IMG/VR virus record: IMGVR_UViG_3300025137_000327
Location: 1-22,428 of that record
DNA from: a virus
Direction: 5' to 3' (one strand)
Length of the DNA: 22,428 nucleotides
A program made the position numbers and the translations under genes. Every line of letters starts with the position of its first letter. Within the stretch, counting starts at the first letter, position 1. Of the stretch, positions 16,402 through 22,428 are shown one piece after another. Below the pieces are notes generated by a model. The model worked only from the letters and a program-made list of their open reading frames with translations, made no database searches and was not told the origin of the DNA.

Positions 16402-19400
16402 ATGGCAGATCAACCAATTAATTCACAACTTAACGAAGTTACATACAAAGATAAAAGTGGCGCAATGGTACGAAGAACAGTTGCACATTTACCGGCCTTT
16501 TATAGAACTGATGCTAACGAAAGATTTTTAAACAGCACTTTAGATCAATTAATACAACCAGGCAACTTGGAAAGACTTGACGGCTTTGTTGGTCGCGAGT
16601 ATGCTTACACAAGAAACACAGATAAAGACAACTATTTGCCTGCAACCAGTGCAGATAGAAAAAATTATCAACTGGAACCTACTGTCACATACACTGATCA
16701 AGACACAAACAGTGTCAATCCAGAAGACAGAATAAAATTTACAGGCACATACGATGACTATATAAATCAGATTAAATTTTTTGGTGGACTGACAGACAAT
16801 CATGATAGACTGAACAGAGAAAAAGTTTATGCTTGGAATCCTGCAATAGATTTTGACAAACTTATAAACTATAGAGAATATTATTGGTTACCAGAAGGAC
16901 CAAACCCAATAACAGTAAGTTCAGTAGGCACAGGATCTGTGACTGAGATAGATGTAGTAAACCTAGCGGCTGGCGCTTACAACTTTGGCACACGTGTTGG
17001 GGTAAACAATCCAACTATTAAATTATACAGAGGCAATACCTACAAATTTAAAGTAAACGCTGGAGGACATCCGTTCTACATAATGACGGAACCATATAAA
17101 ACAGGAGTAGATGTTGATGGATCAACATCTGTATTATACACATCCGGAGTTACTAATGCAGGCACCGACAGTGGAACAGTTGAATTTATTGTGCCAACAG
17201 ATGCGCCTAACGTTTTATATTATCAATGCGGTAATCATACTGCAATGCACGGTGTAATAAATGTTAACACTATAACATCTGCAACAACTATTAATGTTGA
17301 GCAAGATATTATTGGTGCAAAAAATTACACAACTTCTACAGGTGTTGTATTTTCTAATGGTATGAAAATTAAATTTGGTTCAAATGTTACAGACCTTGCA
17401 AATTATTCAGGAAGAGAATTTTACATTGAGGGAGTAGGAGAGTCAATTACTCTTACAGATACTAGAGATCTGATAACTCCAGAAACATATGCTGATGAGG
17501 TGACAGAAGGTTATGATACTGTACAGTATGACGACAGACCTTATCAAATTTCTTTTTTTAGACCTGTCACAAAAGATTACATCCTAGCAAAAAGATCTTC
17601 CTTAGATCAGAATGCATGGTCTCGTTACAATAGATGGTTCCATAAATCAGTTTTGGAAGCAACTGCCACTGCAAATGGATTTACTGCAAATCTTCTTGAA
17701 GAAGATAGAGCCAAAAGACCAATCATTGAATTTGACGCTGGACTGGCATTATACAATCATGGACTTGTGGCTAAAAAGTCAGTGGCACTTGTTGACACAG
17801 TTACAACAGATGCTTTTAGTAGCATCGTCAATCAGACAGGTTACATTGTTGACGGAATAGCTCTAGCGGAAGGCATGCGAGTACTGTTTACTGCTGACAC
17901 AGATTCACTAGTCAACAATAAAATTTTTAAAGTTGAATTTGTTACTGTTGGAACCAACAGTGTAATTGCTTTGACAGAAGAAGCAGACACTGCGCCAACA
18001 GATGGAGAGTGTGTTTTTACAGAACTTGGTTTAAACAATCAAGGAAATACATATTTTTATGACTCAACAACTAAAACATGGACAGTGGGACAGACTAAAA
18101 CAAAAGTTAATCAAGCACCATTGTTTGATATGTTTGATGATAATCATGTAAGTTTCTCCAACACCACAACTTACCCAAATAGTTCTTTTACAGGAGCTAA
18201 AGTTTTTGAATTTCAAACATCAGATAATTCGGTTACTGACACAGTGCTTGGTATGAAAGTAAAATACAAAACAATAAACAATGTTGGTGACATTGTGTTT
18301 AGTTCAGATCTGAGCTCAGGAACATTTACTTACAAAAGTGGAGAAGAATTTTTCACTAAAACATATGGTTCGGGCCACGTGCATTATACTACTAGCTTAA
18401 CAACACACAATTCAAAAAGTAGTTGGATAGAAAGAACAGATCAAAGCAAACAAAGAGTAATAAGAACTATTATTGTTAACGCAGACGAAAAAAAATTATT
18501 TGCAATTGATAGCTACAAAAATTCTGTAAGTTTATCAGATTTAGAAGTTTCTGTTGATGTAAACAATGTAAGGAAGGATCTTACTACAGATTATACACTT
18601 GCAAACGGTACAACAAACAAATATGTAAAATTTTCCAAAGATTTGGATATAGGAGATTTAGTTAGAATTTCAACATATTCTAAAACAAAAAAAATTGATG
18701 GAATTGGCTTATATGAAGTGCCTGAAAATTTATCAACCAATCCATTAAATTCACAGGAAACTGAGTTTACCTACGGTGAAGTATTAAATCATTTAAAAGA
18801 TATAAAAGCAAAAAATATTAATTTTACTGGAGCAACTCCTGGAAGTTCAAACCTAAGAGACATTCCAGACGTTAGAACCAAAGGCGGTACAGTATTACAA
18901 CACAGTGCGCCTTTAACAGCAGGGGTGTTTACACTAATAGATAAAGACGCTAATGCCATATACGCTTTAGATTATGCAAATTTAGAATACCAAAAATTTA
19001 AAGAAAGTTTTATAAATGAAACTTCAGGAAAAAGTTTTGAAGGTGACGCAAGAGAATTTGTTGATCAAATAATTGAAAAAATAGTTGAAGACAAAAGTAG
19101 CAGTTTTCCTTTCTTCTATGAGGACATGGTAGGACATGGAAAAAATGTTACAACAAGAACATACACTGTACAAGATTCCAGCGAAGTTGAATACGCGATA
19201 GATTCTAAGCAAGACATGACAACAGTCAGCAACAGAGCTGTATATGTGTATCTAAATAATGTACAGCAAGTGCTAGGAACAGATTATACTTTTAGCACAA
19301 CAGATGATAGTATAACAATGTCAGCTACTATTGCTGTTGGTGACATAATATTAATTAAAGATTATCCGGATACTGCTGGAAGTTTTATTCCACCAACTCC

Positions 19401-22400
19401 AACTAAACTTGGTTTGTATCCTAAATTTAAACCTGAATCAGTTACTGATAACACTTACAGAACTTCCAAAACTGTAATTGTTGGACACGACGGTTCCAGA
19501 ACAATTGCCTTTGGAGATTATAGAGACGATCTGTTGCTTGAATTAGAAAAAAGAATTTACAACAACTGTAAAACAAATTATGATGCAACGTTGTTAGCGG
19601 AAACTAATGTAAGACCTTCGTTATTTTCAAACACTGATTATAGTATTGCTGAAGTTGATTCAGTTTTAAGTGTAGACTTTTATTCTTGGGCAGGAAAGAA
19701 CGGAATAGATTGGCAGACCAACACAACATTTAATGATGCTGATGCATTTACATGGAATTACAACAAGGCTAAAGATCCAATAAGCAATAATTCGCTACCA
19801 GGATATTGGAGAGGAATATTTAAATTATTCTATGACACAGATAGACCACATACTCATCCATGGGAAATGCTAGGTTATTCTGAAAAACCAACCACATGGG
19901 AAACCAATTACGGACCAGCGCCGTATTCAGCAGGTAACAGTGTGCTATGGGAAGATCTTGCCAGCGGATATGATAGAACAACAGCTTCAACCAACACTAG
20001 ATTTATTAGAACTAGTCTTGCAGATTACATTCCTGTAGACGACAACGGCAATTTAAAAAGTCCTGTAGAAATAGGAATAATAAAAGGTAACCTAGCAAGA
20101 AATACAGCGGAAAAATGGGAATTTGGCGATCAATCTCCTTCGGAAACTGCTTGGAGAAGATCTGCAAATTTTCCTTTCAGCGTTTGTAAATTATTAGCAT
20201 TGACCAATCCTGCTAAATTTTTTGGATTGTATTTTGATAATTCAAGATTGACAACAAACACCAGCGGAAACTTAGTGGATTCAGGCACAGGTGTAAGACA
20301 AAATTTAAGTGATGCAAAATATCATTTAGAGACAGAAACAGATTCACTAGGTGCAATCACAGTTTATAAGACAGCAGGATATCAAACATGGATAGTAAAC
20401 TATCTTATAAAAAATAATTTAGATCCTGCAACTTTTTTCTATGACAAATTAAAAAATGTTAATGTACAACTAGCTTACAAATTGGGTGGATTTTCTGATA
20501 AAGCAAATATAAAAATTTTAACAGACTCAACGTCGCCTGGATCAACTGGCGGCTCTCAATTTGTACCAGATGAAAACTTCACAGTTGTTTTTAGAACATC
20601 TAATCCTGTTGATACCTATGATTATTCAGGAGTATTAATTGAACTAAACAATACACTATCATCGGACGGTTCAACACTGCAAGGTGGATTCAAAGTTGTT
20701 GGTTACAACACTATTAGACCGTACTTTAAAATTTTTGAACCTATCAAGAATAGTAGTGTAACAAAAATAACAATGGGACAAGCAGATGCTATTGTTTACA
20801 GAAATTTTGATAACACTGTCAAAACAGTTACTTACGGAACTGTGTTTGATACTGCGCAAGAAGTAGTTGATTTTTTAGTAGGATACGGAAAGTATTTAGA
20901 AAGCCAAGGATTTACATTTGACAGATTCAGTAATGAAATAAAAGAAGTTATAAATTTTGAAACAGCGGCTAAAGAGTTTTTATATTGGACAAATCAAGGA
21001 TGGCAAGCAGGAGCGGCAATAACTGTTTCACCAGGAGCAGATGGTTTTAATCTAACCACGGATAACAGTATTATAAGCAAGTTATCAGATGCTAGAGGAG
21101 AATTTTCAGTTTTAGATAGCGGTGGAAGAACTATTGCAAAAAGCAATTTATCTTCAAAAAGAATTGGTACAACTTTTACTTTAAGTTCAAAAAACAGCGA
21201 AATTGGAATATTCAACACGTCAATGAATGCTGTGCAAAAAGAACACGTTTTACTTTTTGATAACAAAACAGTCTTTAATGATATAATTTTTGAACTTTCA
21301 ACTGGATTCAGACAACAAAGGCTAAAACTTGTAGGATGGAAAACAGGCAATTGGAATGGAGACTATTATGCTCCTGGTTTTGTTTATGATGAGGCAAAAG
21401 TTTCTTTATGGTTAGCAAACACCAATTACGAAGTTGGAGATACTGTAGAATATGATTCTAAGTTTTTTGTTTCAAAAGTTAATCATAATTCTGGGGCAAA
21501 ATTTGTTTTTGCAAACTGGCAGAAAAAAGATTCTAAACCAGTACCGCAACTAATTCCAAATTTTGATTACAAAATTTCACAGTTTAATGATTTTTATAAT
21601 TTAGAAACTAATAATTTTGATAACAACCAACAAAGTCTAGCTCAACACCTAATTGGTTACCAGAGCAGACCGTATCTAGAAAATTTATTTGTTAATGATA
21701 TTTCTCAATACAAGTTTTATCAAGGTTTTATCAGAGATAAAGGTACCCAGACTGCTATAGATAGATTACTTAAGGCAAAGTTTGAAGATGAAAGTTTAGA
21801 TATTGATACGTTTCCAGAATGGATGATTAGAGTAGGAGAGTTTGGAAATGTTGACGGCATGAAGTCAATTCAAATTCAAATGCCAGATACAACTTTTACA
21901 AAAAATATTCAATCAATTGAGCTTTTAGATAGTGGTACAGCATCTTATTCAAGATCAGCTGAAGTTTTAGCAGACAACTTGTATCAGAAACCACTAGACT
22001 ACACTGCGGCAAACACATTTGGAACATACAATTACACAGCACAAGGCTTTGACAGAGAAGTACCACAAAAATTTAAAACTGCTGGATGGCCGAGACTACA
22101 AGATGTACAACACACAGCATATAGCACCAGCGATTTATTAAATTTAGATGTTGCCACAGTAAAAAACAATGACTTAGTTTGGATTGCTAGAAAAGACAAC
22201 ACCGACTGGGACGTACAAAGAATCACGTCTACAGGCACATCTATTAAATCAATGCAAAGTTTTAACAGTGATAGCCAATTACTAATTAATTTTACTTTAG
22301 ACCATGGCTTTGTTAAAAATGACTATGTTGCAATACGCAATTCTCAATTCGCGGATCTAAACGGAGTATATCAGGTCAGTGATATCTTAGATAGTAAATC

Positions 22401-22428
22401 ATTAATAATAAATTATCTAAATGCAAGT
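16402..22428 (+). CDS. 7: Giant gp7-like baseplate/virion structural protein (3' end outside window)
   Basis: An open frame starts at ATG 16402, two bases after the gp6 stop, and runs without stop to the edge (2009 codons seen). Position after gp6 and motifs such as YWLPEGPNP (167-175), GYWRGIFKLFYD (1134-1145), RPHTHPWEMLGY (1148-1159) and FYQGFIRDKGTQTAIDRL (1772-1789) fit the gp7-type wedge-initiator protein of marine T4-like phages; T4 gp7 has 1032 aa. A cupredoxin-like domain spans about 190-290, with His223, Cys276, His279 and Met282 or His283 at the copper-ligand places. Two similar β units (714-763 and 946-992) share a VNNV/LNNV then TDYT pattern. A segment at 1668-1710 (LWLANTNYEVGDTV, NHNSG, NWQ) resembles chitin-binding type 5/12 modules. 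The first ~80 residues (LPAFYRTDANERFLNSTLDQL) resemble a wedge-binding N-terminus. Gp7 assignment is by place and pattern. Confidence 0.75.
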   Translation, partial: MADQPINSQLNEVTYKDKSGAMVRRTVAHLPAFYRTDANERFLNSTLDQLIQPGNLERLDGFVGREYAYTRNTDKDNYLPATSADRKNYQLEPTVTYTDQDTNSVNPEDRIKFTGTYDDYINQIKFFGGLTDNHDRLNREKVYAWNPAIDFDKLINYREYYWLPEGPNPITVSSVGTGSVTEIDVVNLAAGAYNFGTRVGVNNPTIKLYRGNTYKFKVNAGGHPFYIMTEPYKTGVDVDGSTSVLYTSGVTNAGTDSGTVEFIVPTDAPNVLYYQCGNHTAMHGVINVNTITSATTINVEQDIIGAKNYTTSTGVVFSNGMKIKFGSNVTDLANYSGREFYIEGVGESITLTDTRDLITPETYADEVTEGYDTVQYDDRPYQISFFRPVTKDYILAKRSSLDQNAWSRYNRWFHKSVLEATATANGFTANLLEEDRAKRPIIEFDAGLALYNHGLVAKKSVALVDTVTTDAFSSIVNQTGYIVDGIALAEGMRVLFTADTDSLVNNKIFKVEFVTVGTNSVIALTEEADTAPTDGECVFTELGLNNQGNTYFYDSTTKTWTVGQTKTKVNQAPLFDMFDDNHVSFSNTTTYPNSSFTGAKVFEFQTSDNSVTDTVLGMKVKYKTINNVGDIVFSSDLSSGTFTYKSGEEFFTKTYGSGHVHYTTSLTTHNSKSSWIERTDQSKQRVIRTIIVNADEKKLFAIDSYKNSVSLSDLEVSVDVNNVRKDLTTDYTLANGTTNKYVKFSKDLDIGDLVRISTYSKTKKIDGIGLYEVPENLSTNPLNSQETEFTYGEVLNHLKDIKAKNINFTGATPGSSNLRDIPDVRTKGGTVLQHSAPLTAGVFTLIDKDANAIYALDYANLEYQKFKESFINETSGKSFEGDAREFVDQIIEKIVEDKSSSFPFFYEDMVGHGKNVTTRTYTVQDSSEVEYAIDSKQDMTTVSNRAVYVYLNNVQQVLGTDYTFSTTDDSITMSATIAVGDIILIKDYPDTAGSFIPPTPTKLGLYPKFKPESVTDNTYRTSKTVIVGHDGSRTIAFGDYRDDLLLELEKRIYNNCKTNYDATLLAETNVRPSLFSNTDYSIAEVDSVLSVDFYSWAGKNGIDWQTNTTFNDADAFTWNYNKAKDPISNNSLPGYWRGIFKLFYDTDRPHTHPWEMLGYSEKPTTWETNYGPAPYSAGNSVLWEDLASGYDRTTASTNTRFIRTSLADYIPVDDNGNLKSPVEIGIIKGNLARNTAEKWEFGDQSPSETAWRRSANFPFSVCKLLALTNPAKFFGLYFDNSRLTTNTSGNLVDSGTGVRQNLSDAKYHLETETDSLGAITVYKTAGYQTWIVNYLIKNNLDPATFFYDKLKNVNVQLAYKLGGFSDKANIKILTDSTSPGSTGGSQFVPDENFTVVFRTSNPVDTYDYSGVLIELNNTLSSDGSTLQGGFKVVGYNTIRPYFKIFEPIKNSSVTKITMGQADAIVYRNFDNTVKTVTYGTVFDTAQEVVDFLVGYGKYLESQGFTFDRFSNEIKEVINFETAAKEFLYWTNQGWQAGAAITVSPGADGFNLTTDNSIISKLSDARGEFSVLDSGGRTIAKSNLSSKRIGTTFTLSSKNSEIGIFNTSMNAVQKEHVLLFDNKTVFNDIIFELSTGFRQQRLKLVGWKTGNWNGDYYAPGFVYDEAKVSLWLANTNYEVGDTVEYDSKFFVSKVNHNSGAKFVFANWQKKDSKPVPQLIPNFDYKISQFNDFYNLETNNFDNNQQSLAQHLIGYQSRPYLENLFVNDISQYKFYQGFIRDKGTQTAIDRLLKAKFEDESLDIDTFPEWMIRVGEFGNVDGMKSIQIQMPDTTFTKNIQSIELLDSGTASYSRSAEVLADNLYQKPLDYTAANTFGTYNYTAQGFDREVPQKFKTAGWPRLQDVQHTAYSTSDLLNLDVATVKNNDLVWIARKDNTDWDVQRITSTGTSIKSMQSFNSDSQLLINFTLDHGFVKNDYVAIRNSQFADLNGVYQVSDILDSKSLIINYLNAS

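Noticed and set aside
16549-22238. Several short minus-strand frames in the gp7-like gene
   Set aside because: A single plus-strand frame is open through the whole region with strong phage structural motifs, so these are shadows.

Overview
The window is AT-rich, densely coded, and belongs to a T4-like tailed bacteriophage (contractile-tail myovirus). The gene set resembles marine T4-like phages of the cyanophage/pelagiphage type. Evidence: a gp46/gp47 recombination nuclease pair, a gp55-type late sigma factor, a baseplate cluster in the order gp48-like, gp53, hub protein, gp5, gp25, gp6, gp7-like, and T4-type TATAAATA late-promoter motifs. No photosynthesis gene, tRNA, integrase, insertion sequence or CRISPR array was seen, so the host cannot be assigned; a marine bacterium is an inference from the gene families.

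Region 1 (1-3156) is an accessory block. It holds a GIY-YIG endonuclease-like gene, a glycine-amidinotransferase-like enzyme, a minus-strand histone-H1-like small basic protein, a 2-oxoglutarate/Fe(II) oxygenase and a short PLP-dependent aminotransferase-like protein. The oxygenase and aminotransferase genes overlap. The histone-like gene is set off by a bidirectional hairpin terminator on one side and by a 39-nt divergent spacer with a perfect 14-nt palindrome on the other. The three enzymes could act in one small-molecule or modification pathway; this is the least conventional content here.

Region 2 (3149-6912, minus strand) is a tightly coupled cassette transcribed gp55-like sigma, gp47, gp46, with 14-bp overlaps between successive genes. 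In T4-type biology gp46/47 process DNA ends for recombination-dependent replication and gp55 directs RNA polymerase to late promoters. The gp55-like protein carries a large insertion relative to T4 gp55. The cassette meets Region 1 tail to tail with an 8-bp overlap.

Region 3 (6913-7044) is the divergent control region between the minus-strand cassette and the plus-strand baseplate genes. It contains two tandem 12-bp units, the second matching the T4 late consensus TATAAATA. A related motif lies just before gp6.

Region 4 (7045-22428, plus strand) is the late baseplate operon, with very short spacers or 1-base overlaps: tube cap gp48-like, wedge gp53, a 671-aa hub-like structural protein, spike gp5 without a visible lysozyme domain, wedge gp25, an enlarged gp6 (1168 aa) with a Ser/Thr/Gly-rich tail, and a giant gp7-like protein (more than 2000 aa) that runs off the right edge. 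The last contains a cupredoxin-like domain and a carbohydrate-binding-like segment. Apart from the first 221 bases, no stretch longer than about 135 bases lacks a gene.
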